Shown one piece after another: positions 47,655 to 60,126 of a stretch of 64,000 nucleotides of DNA; positions within the stretch are counted from its first letter, which is position 1, and each line of letters begins with the position of its first letter. Both the position numbers and the translations under genes were made by a program. Source of the stretch: Paragonimus westermani (taxonomy: Eukaryota; Platyhelminthes; Trematoda; Plagiorchiida; Troglotrematidae); assembly GCA_008508345.1 (NCBI GenBank), contig QNGE01003759.1, forward strand, positions 10,735 through 74,734, given 5' to 3'. The notes under the pieces were generated by a model that saw only the letters and a program-made list of their open reading frames with translations, was not told the origin of the DNA and searched no databases.

Positions 47655-47990
47655 CCCCAGGTTTTCGCTCACGCGTCGTGTGCATTTCTGCCCGGTTTAT
47701 GTGCGTGATCGGCGCTGTCTATCGGGCAGTTTTCTGCCTGCCATTCTTCGTCCGTTGGTGCGATTTCGTTGAGCGATAGCTCCTCCAGTCGTTCTTGTTC
47801 TCCTCCATCTATCTACACTGGCCCCTGAACATATTCCACGACCGCGTCAAAGGATTCCTGCGAATATTGGAATAATCGCGCCTCCAATTTTGGCGTCCAC
47901 TCTCTTTTGCCTGCCATGTCTCGCCCGTTGGTCCAATCCAGTCGATCGATGACTCATCCGGTGGCCCACCGTCCCTGATCCCTTCGTTGT
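47655..47990 (-). repeat. dispersed repeat, copy 2, with internal repetition
   Basis: Colinear with 31055-31310. In addition, the block CGTCCGTTGGTGCGATTTCG (about 47749) recurs in diverged form as CGCCCGTTGGTCCAATCCAG (about 47922), each followed by a GAGCGAT or GATCGAT and ACTC-type element. So a unit of roughly 170 bases is partly tandem. On the minus strand the units read SLNEIAPTDEEWQAE and SSIDWIGPTGETWQA, an apparent coding repeat of an unidentified element. Confidence 0.5.
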
Positions 47991-48489
47991 GGGGTTTTGG
48001 ACGTGCCTCCCCCACGCGTCGAGGTATTCCGGCCTGATTATCCACCAAATTACGATTGTTGTCGATTTTGTACAAATGGCTATGTGACTGGTTTCCTTCC
48101 TAAAATGACAAACGTATTTCTGGAGGCACCCCAACGTTCATTTATTTCAATCCCAATTTGTGTAGTTAGTTATAAGGAGCAAATAGAGGCATGCAAAACA
48201 ACGCACCACACGTGAACCTGGTGAAGTTCAGATGTAGCAATCATCTGAGTACGAGCAATCCGCTAACCTCAAGGGGGTGCCAAGTCGTATAACGTTTCCG
48301 GCGAGCGATATGAAGATTACCGAGCTCCTGCAGAGGTCGACAGCATTCAACCTGGAATACTAATCCCAGCGAAAAGGCTGTTGTCCCGTCCTGAGATTTA
48401 ACCTAGGAAACGATGACCATCATCAACAAGGCTCGAAGTAACAAACGCGCAGCTGGAAAAGGAAGCACACGATGATCCCACAAGCGATA

Positions 48490-49640
48490 AAATGGGCTCA
48501 CCACGAACAACGATGTAAGCTCATACAACACGGACCATCACTGTCATCACAGACAGCGACACACCAATGGCTCTCACTGATGCTTAACTGCCACATAACC
48601 ATGAGGAAGAAAAAAAAGCAAACCCGGTATAGGAAGAAGGAGGAGAGAAGGGGACAGGAAAGGACCTAACTAGGGAAAATAGCTACACCTACATTCAAAC
48701 ATTCAACATCAACGTACCTGCAACTTGAAAACAAACAAACAAGCTGTAAAAGAAACTAACACGTCATCAGCAACACAGCTTCATTACGGCTTCCACTGCC
48801 CCACGTCACTAAATGCACTCAATTCACACACAACTCGCACAAACAAACACAACATTTAAGCCACCGAACTCGAGTAACCAACATCTCACCTAACGTCTCA
48901 ATCCATCAAACTCTAGGAGTCACAAAGACACCAGCCTGGGAGAAAAACCCGATCTACAGTGAACAACCCCTTCGTGAACGATCCCACCTCTCTGCATCAG
49001 ATCATCATCCGTCCACCTCACACCTTACGCCAGTCAGCCGTAGCGTCCGCAAACAGTCCACGGTGTGGAAGGCGACTAGCTGGCATCCCTAATACATGAA
49101 CCAACCATCTACGTCTATGCACATGTAAGGAGTGAACAAACAAAATCACCTGACAGTCAGTGACAAACACCCGCCTCATAACCTCTTCGTCACTTACTCG
49201 CTGGTGCCACCCCATACCAACGAGTGAATGCAGACATCGGTGGTCAAATACCTGAACACGGTTCACGTCTTCCATCCTGAGTGACCATGTGCCGCTGCCA
49301 CACAGTAATACAGCCCTCAATGTTCTCTGATATACGTGACCCTAAAGCTTCAGAGAGGTACTCCTCCGTCGCCACATGTGGCCTCAGATTAGTGAACACC
49401 CCTCTGGTCTTACATACGCTTTTCTACTTCACTCCCTACACCTCTGCGGCCGCCAATGATGTAGTTTCCCAAATACACAAACCGGTCAACAATCTCCACG
49501 ACTTCATTATTTAACATTGAATCTACGTAATCACAACAATCTTACAGAATCACGTTGCACTGTACGGCTGTAAAGCGCACACAGAAGTATTTAACGGAAT
49601 GCAAAATAGCGTCTAGCGTTGTTTGTGCTGCCTGAAAATG
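48490..49640 (-). mobile_element. LINE copy E: RT C-terminus and 3'UTR (minus)
   Basis: On the minus strand, from about 49640: a fragment matching the TTTCAGGCAGCACAAACAAC region of the RT. Then VDRFVYLGN..IIGGR, then MRAVLLCGSGTWSLRMEDVN, RVQVFDHRCLHSLVGMGWHQ, RVSDEEVMRRVF, and RRRWLVHVLGMPASRLPHRG then LFADATADWRKV, the standard C-terminal block of these LINEs. Then a long 3'UTR to about 48500. 48574-49591 is almost identical to 58201-59218. 5'-truncated and dead. Confidence 0.9.
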
Positions 49641-50654
49641 GATATCCGAATGAGAACGAGTATCTAAAAGAAGTCAGTTACCGGTAGTTAACAATAAGAT
49701 GGTCCATTTTTGTCCGTAGTTGGATTGTACAGAAGGGTCTCAATGCCATGCGTCTGGCCACTTCCTACCTGCAGTGAGATCAGGTTGTACATTTGTATCA
49801 CCAGAAAACATAACGGGTTTTGGATGTTTACTTTGTCCCAGAAAATTGAGGAGAGCATTATGCATAATACAATCTCTAATTCATAGACTGAACCTGTCGC
49901 TTCTTTTAGGACTGGTCGCAGCCGGCTACACGCCTTTTTCCAACCCTAGACGGTCGATATACCTCAACTTAAATGCTTAATTTGCTCCCACCCTCCCCAC
50001 CTCATATTACGGATATACTGTACAAGTGGTCCACGTTTACAACATTCAGACTGATGCGTTCTTCAGTTTTGCTCTTAGACATTGGTGGTCCTTCGTACCA
50101 TTTATGATCGTGTTTGTTATCCCAGTGAGCTCTATATCTGGCAATCATCCAAACTGTTCTCACTTAACGTGTGTTTTAATGATGACCGACCTATCAGAAG
50201 AGAAAATGACGCGTAGCCAATTCCGAATTAGAATTAGCCCACACTGTAGCTCAAGTGATCAATCCTTACTTTTGCTGTCCCACCTGAAACACATCTGAGG
50301 CGGACAGAGCACGACAAAACTGTAGATCTGAATTTGAAAAGGGGATATCAAGGTGACTATAGAGTGTACATAAACAATCGGGCGTTTATTGAGAAAATGG
50401 ACCAACCAGAATCCAGCGCTGACTTATCAGTTCTCAATGGGTACGACTCAGTCTCTTCCTGTCAATCGATCATTATCAGGGTCAACAATGGGAGCAATAA
50501 CTTAATGTTCCACGCAGATGTTTAACAACTACACAATCGTGGGAAAAAAGAGAGGCCCCGGTGAGAACACACACAAAATGAGAAGTGGGACCACAATTTT
50601 CAGCTTTAACACCATACGACATTTGCTACCACACGACGCAAAGACTAAAGAGGT
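49641..50654. other. no gene recognised
   Basis: Plus-strand ORFs of 86 and 90 codons (49720-49980, 50026-50298) have no splice pairing or motif that I trust. No repeat is recognised. Confidence 0.3.
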
Positions 50655-50752
50655 GTCGGGCTGTTCAGACGCCCAAACGCAAGCAGTTGCGGTATTCGAG
50701 ATCCGAACCCGTGACCGTCAGCGTCGTAGCCACTAGGCTACTGCGGACTTTA
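50655..50752 (-). repeat. tRNA-like SINE head, second family
   Basis: On the minus strand, GTAGCCTAGTGGCTACGACG (A box) is followed by CACGGGTTCGGATCTCGAAT (B box). The spacing between A and B is only about 31 bases, too short for an intact tRNA and unlike the SINE at 32.6 kb. It is best read as a different tRNA-derived retroposon. Confidence 0.55.
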
Positions 50753-53076
50753 ATTGTTTGCTGCACCTGTTTCATCACTTAACACTCGTCAATACCTAGC
50801 ATACATACATGAGCTCACATGTTTCCATAGATTATAAATGCCAGATCTGATTTCCAATGTTTACGCCATAATCTGTTTGTCGTTATTAGATACTGTAAGT
50901 CACATATAGATTGTGGATTGTCAGGCTTATGTTATACCATCCACTTCCCAATGCATGTTTGCCTTCACAGGTGGTATCTTCTTCTACAGGAATCATTTAA
51001 TTTCTGTTTCCAAGGAATAAAGAGTTTACCTCACAATTGGGCTACCCACCCTTTACTCGGTTATAATACCAAAACTTCTACTCGTACGCTTTCTGATTGT
51101 CGGATTTACACCGGTTACGGGATATGGGTGGAAATACGGGCTGCCTAATATAAGCCCGCTGCGAGGAAACAAAAGCACAAGGATCCCCCGGTTTTGGTCT
51201 TTCTTCCAAGCTAACCTTGACGCACATATAGTTAGGTGTATATGCGAGTATCTGACCTCATTCCCAAACAAAATAGAACGTTAGTGTTAATTTGTAGACT
51301 CATCGAGGAGTTGGAGAAAGTTTCTTATCGGCTTAAACCCATTCCTATCGTTCGCCAACCACATAATACGTGATAACGGTTACTGTCAAGCCTGTTCTAT
51401 ACGTATGAGGCTCATATACGACGCGGCATATCATGTGCCAAAACTGTGACAGTTAGAATATATAAAAAATCATTCCAGTTTACATGTCTCAACAAGATGC
51501 ACTGAATTGACTGTACAATGCTACACTCGTACTATCTGACCTACATCCGCCTGGCAATTTCTGGAGACAGCGAACATAGCGAGGTAGACAGTTTCTGAAG
51601 GCTGACAACAAGATACAACAAGAACTACACACACCCACGTGTCACAGTTGCACTGTCAGGCAGTGTGATCATTCGGTTCTAGATAACTTCTCCAGCCAAT
51701 AGCATTTGTACAGCTATGCCGGAAGTGTATTAGTAGCACAGCTATACAACTATATGAGCCTTAAGCCACAAGCCACATCCTCGGAAGGTGTTACAAACCA
51801 AACTGCAGTCTGTTATATAATTAATCAATGAATTGCCAGAGCAAAACGCTAAGTGGTTGTTGTGTACAATCGACAATCTTATGGATGAAGGCGCCATACA
51901 CTGCAATACAATTACGCATCTAAGAATGGTTGCAATTGCTGTCACACAGAATGTTAACCCAGCCTGTCTGAAGAGGTACGGGAGAGGGTCAGTATCTAGG
52001 GCAGAAGTTCAACAGAAAAGTCCGTAATCGTACTGCCAAGTTGTTTGAGAGCTATTGGGCAAAACATTGAATATAACGCAGCAGAAAAAACCACACGACT
52101 TACCCGTAGCCGTAGCAGTTGAAACACTGCGCGCGACCGTCTCCTGAGGCTGGTTGCCAAAAAAAACAGAATGAATCACACTGGTTATAAATCACGAGGC
52201 TGGTAATAGGATGTTAATAATTAGGTGAATAAACCAGTCTAACTGCACAAATACAAGTCGAATTGAAGATTTACTAAAAATTTGAATGGTAAAGGAAATA
52301 ATAGTCATGGACCTGGCATCTAGTTTCAGAACGGCCAGATAAATGTCAAAGAAGTAACCGCGACTGAAGCACAACCGAAGTCAGTGATTCATTACACGCG
52401 TACTTCAAATAGAATGGTTCCGAACAGCATTTTGCAACTACTTACCATTACATGATTAGTTAACTAGATGGGATTCTACTAACAACTGGTACAACCACGG
52501 TAGGCACTTGAGCAGCAGTATGACAAAACGACCGCGACATATCACAAAAAACCACTACGACAATCTGATGAAGATAGAAGCACGATCTTTTAACACGATA
52601 AGCTTGGATGTACAAAATTCTTGAGTATCGTACCTATCTCCGAAAGATCAATCAAAAGACGTCAATTAGCAAGCAGGAGTGGAGAAACAGAACCATAAAA
52701 AGCCCGAAATTGGAGTATAGTGCGGTGAATAACCTGACAAAATTTCCCGCACTTCTGAACCATGTCCATGGGAGACTCATCATAACGAGGCGTAAGGAAA
52801 GTAGGCGAAGCCCAACAAACAAAAACTTCTTCGGGGCTAGTTCTTCATTGTTTAAGAATATCGGTATACGCTCATTCAATAAGTTGACTGATTTTGTGAC
52901 ACTACATTGACTGCTTCGAAGCAATGGATCGATAATATCACGGCACTGGGCGATTCATTCTCAATCTATTCCTACTGTCTGTTACCATGTTTTATGTGCC
53001 ATAGTCTCGTCCTGAAAATAAACCAATGTTTGCCCTCGGGTTGTGACTGCACGAAGTTTAAAAAAAGATTCATCAT
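50753..53076. other. no gene recognised
   Basis: Only short ORFs. The opposed 100- and 90-codon frames at 52608-52924 overlap one another and have no splice or motif support. Confidence 0.35.
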
Positions 53077-53343
53077 CATCATCATCATAGACAGCAATAC
53101 ATCAGTGGTTAACACTAATGCTTAACTGCCACACAACCATGAAGAAACAGCAAACCCTATATAGAAAGAGAGAACGAAAAAGAAGGGGACGGGAAGGGAC
53201 CTAACTACTGAAAATGACTACGTCCCTATTCAAACATTCAGCATCAAGGTGCCTACACCTTGCAACCAACACAACCGAGCTGCAAGTGAGAGTAAGGCGT
53301 CATCAGCGTGACAGCTTCCTTACGGCTTTCACTGCCCCGCGTC
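53077..53343 (-). mobile_element. LINE 3'UTR fragment (minus)
   Basis: It matches the 3'UTR of copy D (41110-41403) in inverted orientation and ends in a CATCAT run (53077-53089), that is, TGATGA repeats at the element's 3' end. Severely 5'-truncated, with no coding part. Confidence 0.85.
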
Positions 53344-53699
53344 CGAAGTCAGGAGTGCTTACACAGACGAGTCCAGAAATTTCAGTTTTCTTTTTCATCT
53401 GCTTCTAATTTGTCAAGACAACTGGCAAACAATAGCACTTTTAATGTTCACACTCTCTGACAAACAGCTCAACATGTTGCCACAGTGAGCATATTCCAGA
53501 ATCTGAAAATGAATGTGTACCATGCCTCCGAAACATGTATTCCCCAACCTAGAGTTGGCATACATTTGAATTCGCTTTTGGATAATGATGTCGATTAACG
53601 GCTCCTGTTCTGAATCTCCGACAGTGATAAAATCCATCCTCTCGGATAAACCACGGCAGAGATCTTACTGAGTTCTAAGGCGGGAGCAAAGCTCGTTTG

Positions 53700-54215
53700 A
53701 CAGCATCTCGATAAACAATCGCATGCTTCGTCAAAATTAGCACGTCAAAGTCCGTCGATGAAGACCAGAAAGATGCTGCTTGTTTGTCACATCTGCATGC
53801 GTCCCGATAGTTGAAAGCTCAGTTGCCAAAAGTATCTTCCAAAGTGACTTATTTGACCCTCTGATACAGATTAAACACTATAACATCAACGTGCTTGCGG
53901 GAATATAAACACAATTCGGTTGTCTTAGCCCAGAAGAGGAGCGCCTGGCTAGTATGTTCAGTATTCGGATGCGATGCACTGATGCTGGTGATCGACTGTT
54001 ACGTACATGAGTATTTCACGGGTTCTACCCAAGGAATCAGAAATTTTAGCACCAAAGACGCCACCTCATCACAAGCGACCCAAGACGTGCAACTAAACCA
54101 TGGACGCGAATTGACGCAAATCGGCTATCGGTGGTGCCAGTGAAGTGAGGAATTTCGTTCATTTTTTAGTGGCCACCTTGAATCGGATCATGCATACTAC
54201 GTTTTGTCGTTTTTT
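53700..54215 (+). mobile_element. LINE endonuclease relic
   Basis: QKRSAWLVCSVFGCDALMLV matches the QKW..MFGVQTRR block at 19.2 kb; then FSTKDA, as in the same element. After a frame change, GHLESDHAYYVLSFF matches HLGSDHAVVSVHFLL, the SDH motif. The earlier part (YAPT and GDxN) is not readable. An A-run at 54215-54225 follows. Confidence 0.6.
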
Positions 54216-55353
54216 AAAAAAAAAACTATCCGAAAATTGGACGAAGAGGGCACGCGAAACACATAAGATAGCAGACAGATAAATTTCCCAAGTCACAAAG
54301 GTGGAGGGATCCGAAACAACACAGTGCGGAAATTGAAAAACTGTGCAAATCGGTTGCGAAGGGGCTTGTCTCGAAAATAAATGGCAGCTACGGCAGTAGT
54401 GGAACCCTACAACCTACATGGTGCTCACGAACAGACGTCGCCCGACCCTCCATGATTCCGAATACCACATTCACAACTATGAGCTCGAACACGAAATTAT
54501 CAAGTTTATGTAGGCACAATGATGCTTACATGGCCGGTCGAGCTACAGAATTGTAAGATGCGTTTTAGTCTGAAAATATTCGAGTGCAGTTTACCCTTAG
54601 TTGAAGTTAAGGTTGCGCTCACCGTCGCCTAGGTGTTGAGATTGTATGTGAAAAGATGATTCAGGAACTTACTTGTCCAACACATCCACACTATGTCGAA
54701 AAGTCAGAACATTCAATATATGAGAGGACACAAAACAACCTCAACGTGTTAAAAGCCATGACCTTTTTACAGAAACGTGAGAGTGAAATTGACGAGTGTT
54801 ATTAGGCAAAAAGGTTGGAGTGTTTTGATTAACCTGCCATTTAATACCACACATGACCTCTACTCCAACAATTCGGATGCTCAATTCCGGCACGTGCCCA
54901 AACAAACGATTTTAATCAGCGCCTCTTACGAACAAATTCAACAGAGCGGCTGACTGTCATTCCGATTGACTGTCAGTGGAATGCAGTTGCGTTAGCAACA
55001 ACTCAGTTGTGACCTCACAATGACTAAACGTTCGTCGACGGAGAAACCACCTCAGTTTAACCTCATCACATCCTTTCCTGTTTGACAAGCCTGTCCATTC
55101 TCCTTGTTCGATGGTTCCCCCATCGTTGTTCTGGTTTTTTCGATATGGTAGTCAAGTGCGCGGCAGTGGTAGCTTTACAGACGAACCAAGCACTGTGAGG
55201 AACAATTTAACTGGCCTGAACCACCCAGTCAGCTTCGCTTAATGGACATAGTGATAGTATTTATGATAGTCTCAATGACAAGAATCCCAAATGGCTTTGG
55301 AGCTGGAAATGAAAATGGGACGAATTGAAGCTACACATCTAGACTTTCTTCTT

Positions 55354-55514
55354 CTAACCCCCTTCAATGACGGTGGTGAACGTTTGCCGTCTGAACGGAC
55401 CACAATATTCCATATGATATTGGAGTTGATCAGTGGTCATTCCCACTTTCAAAAAAGCCGTCACCGTACGATGCAACAACGAAAATGTTCGCGAGTCTCG
55501 TAATACGGCGATTA
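55354..55514 (-). CDS. candidate terminal exon, unknown gene
   Basis: The best acceptor in the window (catctctctcatccctctct, then gttttccag) is followed on the minus strand by 52 open codons in phase 1: IAVLRDSRTFSLLHRTVTAF, LKVGMTTDQLQYHMEYCGPF, RRQTFTTVIEGG and TAG. It looks like the end of a folded domain. Upstream on the same strand, a 79-codon ORF (55512-55751: LLGHQVEKNLKAQNCYSQEL, SKEAVFKCLPQDGNL) may be the preceding exon, but its donor is unclear. The plus strand is open as well (55291-55503); the splice site decides for minus. Not recognised. Confidence 0.45.
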
Positions 55515-55751
55515 CTGGAAAACAGAGAGGGATGAGAGAGATGAGATGAACAGGCGAGTTTCCGAACGGATAGCGAGTGTTTCGGTCAAATTTCCATCTT
55601 GTGGCAGACATTTGAACACCGCCTCTTTGCTCAACTCCTGGCTGTAGCAGTTTTGGGCCTTGAGGTTCTTTTCGACTTGGTGGCCCAACAAGCTCTGTGG
55701 AACCGTCTCCATCGCAGAACAGTCCCAGTGAAGTACACAATTCTCTTGCAA

Positions 55752-57586
55752 CCGTTATGTGTCCACTCTAAGTACACAGTTTGTATCTGTAAACAGTCAC
55801 CTCGGACGTTCTCCTCTTCAGGTGAAGCGCGCGCGACAGGGGTATCCGATCTCCATCCTTTTATTCAGTTACATGCCATATGATATTGTGAAAGAACTCG
55901 GGAGTACCGAGAGTCTCTGAATGCAGCTTCTTGTAAGTAGTGAACTGACCAACGTTGTGCGTGCGATGTCGCTTTACTTAGTTCTGCAGGTTATATTGAA
56001 GCGGCTGAATGATATGACCTGTCTGTATGGTATACACCTTACACCTTCGAAGTGCAAGGTACCCAAATAATACTGATTTGGCTTTGATTCCATTTCTGTT
56101 GTTGTGGGCAAGCCCTTCAGATTTATTTTATGAATCAGAAGCTCGACCCACTCTTGCGGAAGACGTAGGCAGAATTTCAGTGTCCCACCACCGTTATCGC
56201 CGTCAGTTGGCCTGTATTAAACGGACATCCGTCCGTATTTGAGAAATGCGCACATTCACGAATGGTAACTAAGGTAATGAAAGTACACCGTACACCAACG
56301 GAACGCATGCTGAACCACACATTGTTTGGTGAGGCTGTCGCTGATTAGTCATGTAAGAACGTGGTAATGGGCTACGAATGGGCTCAGAAAGGTTGGCAAG
56401 TGTTGTCTCGGTTGAGAAGTTCAAGATTATCCCAACCGCTAGTGGGAAACGTCAACGATATGTCGAATTCAACCGTAAACGTCTACCTGCAAGGCGGTTA
56501 ATTAATCAGACAAATTCATCCCCCTCTAAAGTTCTGATTCGGTTGGACTGTGGAAACGCGTTAGAAGTGTTCAGGATTCCCAAGCCCATGGCGTGATTAA
56601 CGTATCCGATTGATATGAGTGAAAAACCACCTTCATGCTACGGCACTCCACCCAGGCAAATAGTAGACTGAAGACGGTTTGTTACCTCACTGCTTAGATG
56701 TTGACCCAGGAGTTGTGGCCGCGCCACCCCAAGTCGCCAATGACAGAATGAAATCGGACCCAGTTGAATCACACTTCAAACTGCATCAATTCAAGTCAAG
56801 TCAAGTCTGGTCGAATTGGCCGAAAGCATCCAAACCTGTAGAAAAAAACCTCTACCATCAACAAGGGTGAAGCGCACAGCATGATGGCCTATGCCTAACG
56901 GGACACAGGTATTCAGTATACTAAACCAGAAAAAAAGAAAGGAAAATTAATGAAAGGCAGGATTTTAGGGAGAAGAAAATCGTAGGCTAACACCGATACA
57001 AGCAGAGTAATTCCATAGAGCGATTAATAATGATTCCATTGAGTGCATGGTAAAAACATGACAGTACGCAAGCAAATAGCTTTAGAAGCCCAAGAGAATA
57101 AGCAGCAACTCGCATGGTAGTGCAGACAAATCAAAATGTAAACACTAAACAAATGGAATTAATACTACCGAAAGAATGAAATGAGAACGACTTGTGCCAA
57201 GCACTCCACCATGGAAACGTTTCTGTAGGCCGTTAGGCACAGGTAACCACCACATAAGTAGTCCTGACGCCAAAAAAAACGAAGACAGCGAATATGAAGA
57301 ACTGCACAAACCGCTCTTTTCGGAATTCATGTAATTGTTTGATAATGGATCCTACTGTGTATTCAAAAGGATACGGTGAATCGAACCCTGTTAAACGTGT
57401 GCCTCAGCCGGCTGTCTAATGTGCACACAGGCTTGTTTGAACACATGTAAAATTGTACTTGGTTCTTTGTTCGACCCATTAACTACGTTACAGGGTGGCA
57501 AACTGAAATGTCTGGATCTTGCCGAATTCGGGATTAAAATTTTTCGTCGAATTAAAAGCCAAACGTTATTTTGGACATTGTATTAA
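55752..57586. other. no gene recognised
   Basis: Short ORFs only. A plus-strand stretch after ttgttcgacccattaactac and gttacag (from 57495) reads GGKLKCLDLAEFGIKIFRRI then KSQTLFWTLY and a stop, and may be an exon remnant just upstream of the ORF at 57602. TCAAG is repeated a few times near 56790. Confidence 0.3.
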
Positions 57587-57601
57587 TTTACACCCTGTAA
57601 G

Positions 57602-57910
57602 AATTTATCAGAAGATAAAGAAGAGAGTATCCGTGTGTTTCATAAACTTAACTCTGCAAAAATAGTTAAAAACCTAAGAGGTTTTAGTAGCAAATTTAAG
57701 TTCACCCTACACGCTCTCACTAATACGATTCATGAAGCATCTAGTATCAAGGATCGTGATCAGTTTGCTAAGTTACGCTTAGATTCCGATTCTGCAAGAA
57801 CTGAATACGGGTTAACAAATCTGATGCACAGTCTGGCAAGAGTATACAAACCGATGCCATTATACGACAAGATAACCAGTTCAAGATCAAGTTTCATTGT
57901 GCGACAATAG
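57602..57910 (+). CDS. candidate terminal exon or pseudogene fragment
   Basis: After ttaatttacaccctgtaag, 102 open codons end in TAG: NLSEDKEESIRVFHKLNSAK, IVKNLRGFSSKFKFTLHALT, NTIHEASSIKDRDQFAKLRL, DSDSARTEYGLTNLMHSLAR, VYKPMPLYDKITSSRSSFIV, RQ. The pattern of charged and hydrophobic residues suggests a helical protein. No poly(A) signal is obvious, and a LINE (58170-59810) follows. The family is not recognised. A retroelement origin is possible. Confidence 0.4.
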   Translation, partial: NLSEDKEESIRVFHKLNSAKIVKNLRGFSSKFKFTLHALTNTIHEASSIKDRDQFAKLRLDSDSARTEYGLTNLMHSLARVYKPMPLYDKITSSRSSFIVRQ

Positions 57911-58169
57911 GACACTTTGCTCAACCACATTTCCCAGACGGCATTATTTGGGAAATACGTGCCAATTACCAAGAGATCGAAATAACGTAACTAAAAAGCT
58001 GAGCCAACGACGGTTGAGCCAAGTTACCGCTACCGGCGTCTCAGACTCAACTGAGATAAGTGAGCATGGCAACACGCTCTGATACATACACGCATGGTCA
58101 TAAAAACGCCAGCAAGTGAATAAGGAGATGATTAGCTACATACCACATTTGTAAAGAATAACGGTCATC

Positions 58170-59815
58170 ATCACCATAGACAGCGATACATCAATGGTTC
58201 TCACTGATGCTTAACTGCCACATAACCATGAGGAAGAAAAAAAAGCAAACCCGGTATAGGAAGAAGGAGGAGAGAAGGGGACAGGAAAGGACCTAACTAG
58301 GGAAAATAGCTACACCTACATTCAAACATTCAACATCAACGTACCTGCAACTTGAAAACAAACAAACAAGCTGTAAAAGAAACTAACACGTCATCAGCAA
58401 CACAGCTTCATTACGGCTTCCACTGCCCCACGTCACTAAATGCACTCAATTCACACACAACTCGCACAAACAAACACAACATTTAAGCCACCGAACTCGA
58501 GTAACCAACATCTCACCTAACGTCTCAACCCATCAAACTCTAGGAGTCACAAAGATACCAGCCTGGGAGAAAAACCCGATCTACAGTGAACAACCCCTTC
58601 GTGAACGATCCCACCTCTCTGCATCAGATCATCATCCGTCCACCTCACACCTTACGCCAGTCAGCCGTAGCGTCCGCAAACAGTCCACGGTGTGGAAGGC
58701 GACTAGCTGGCATCCCTAATACATGAACCAACCATCTACGTCTATGCACATGTAAGGAGTGAACAAACAAAATCACCTGACAGTCAGTGACAAACACCCG
58801 CCTCATAACCTCTTCGTCACTTACTCGCTGGTGCCACCCCATACCAACGAGTGAATGCAGACATCGGTGGTCAAATACCTGAACACGGTTCACGTCTTCC
58901 ATCCTGAGTGACCATGTGCCGCTGCCACACAGTAATACAGCCCTCAATGTTCTCTGATATACGTGACCCTAAAGCTTCAGAGAGGTACTCCTCCGTCGCC
59001 ACATGTGGCCTCAGATTAGTGAACACCCCTCTGGTCTTACATACGCTTTTCTACTTCACTCCCTACACCTCTGCGGCCGCCAATGATGTAGTTTCCCAAA
59101 TACACAAACCGGTCAACAATCTCCACGACTTCATTATTTAACATTGAATCTACGTAATCACAACAATCTTACAGAATCACGTTGCACTGTACGGCTGTAA
59201 AGCGCACACAGAAGTATTGAGTAGAACGTGAAATAGCGTTCAGCGCTGTTGCGCTGATTGAAAGTTGTCAAACAGCAACCCCTTGTCGTCAGCTTAATCA
59301 CGGTCAGTTAGTCTTCTACCAGGTAGGAGTTCGAAGCCGGTATCTTGTGACTACTGCAGACACTTACATTATTTAGTCCACCGTAAAACTGAGCAGAGAT
59401 GATTATGCGGGACGGCCTTGATGTACGCCGCTCCTAGTGTTGAGACTGTCAGACAATTCACCGTAAACCCTAACCAGAGGTGAAGTGTGCGAGTAAAGCG
59501 TTCACAGTATGTTCACATACTTGGTCCGTGCATCCCTGGGTTCAAACAACTCTAAAAGTGTAAATCGACCAACTGAATCGAAAAAACCTTTACAGTCGAG
59601 AAATGAGGCGATTGTTGGCCGGCGGTACACGTGACGTTGCTTCACAATCTGACGACGAATAGAAATGTGATACGTATATCTCCGTCCAGGGCGAAACCGT
59701 GTGTGCTCTCCACTAACGTTTACCTCCCGAACTGCACTGAGTCGACGAAGTATAATGGATGCCAGAAACCTAAAAACTAACGCGCGGCTTAAAGCAATAT
59801 AATTCATGTCGAGTT
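58170..59815 (-). mobile_element. LINE copy F: RT, C-terminus and 3'UTR (minus)
   Basis: Minus strand. 59502-59807 reads FLASIILRRLSAVREVNVSG, RQIVKQRHVYRRPTIASFLD, CKGFFDSVGRFTLLEL. Then come frameshifted remnants of the middle of RT, and 58645-58947 is the C-terminal block MRAVLLCGSGTW...WRKV. Last is a 3'UTR ending TGTCTATGGTGATGATGACC at about 58170. It is the same subfamily as the 6.8 kb copy. 58201-59218 is nearly identical to copy E. Dead copy. Confidence 0.9.
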
Positions 59816-60126
59816 AAATGGTAGGCGGTTAAGAATGACACTGCAAAAACAGAGTACCTGATGCAACTGTACCGCAATCTTCCGATCTGCTCGTTAGTTC
59901 ACTATATTTCACGAAACGCTGTGCAGTTTAATGTAGACAGAAAGGCCAACGTGCATTACTACTTCTACTCACTTTCAAATCCGCGTATATCACAGATGCG
60001 AGCGATTGAGCAAAAAAGTGAGCAGGGACGGCTAGCATTATGTAGCCGACGCGGATCAGACAAAAGTGACATGGCGGCGCTCGTCCCCTCATAATTACTG
60101 TCCTTCAAAACGTGTATTGGTGGAAT

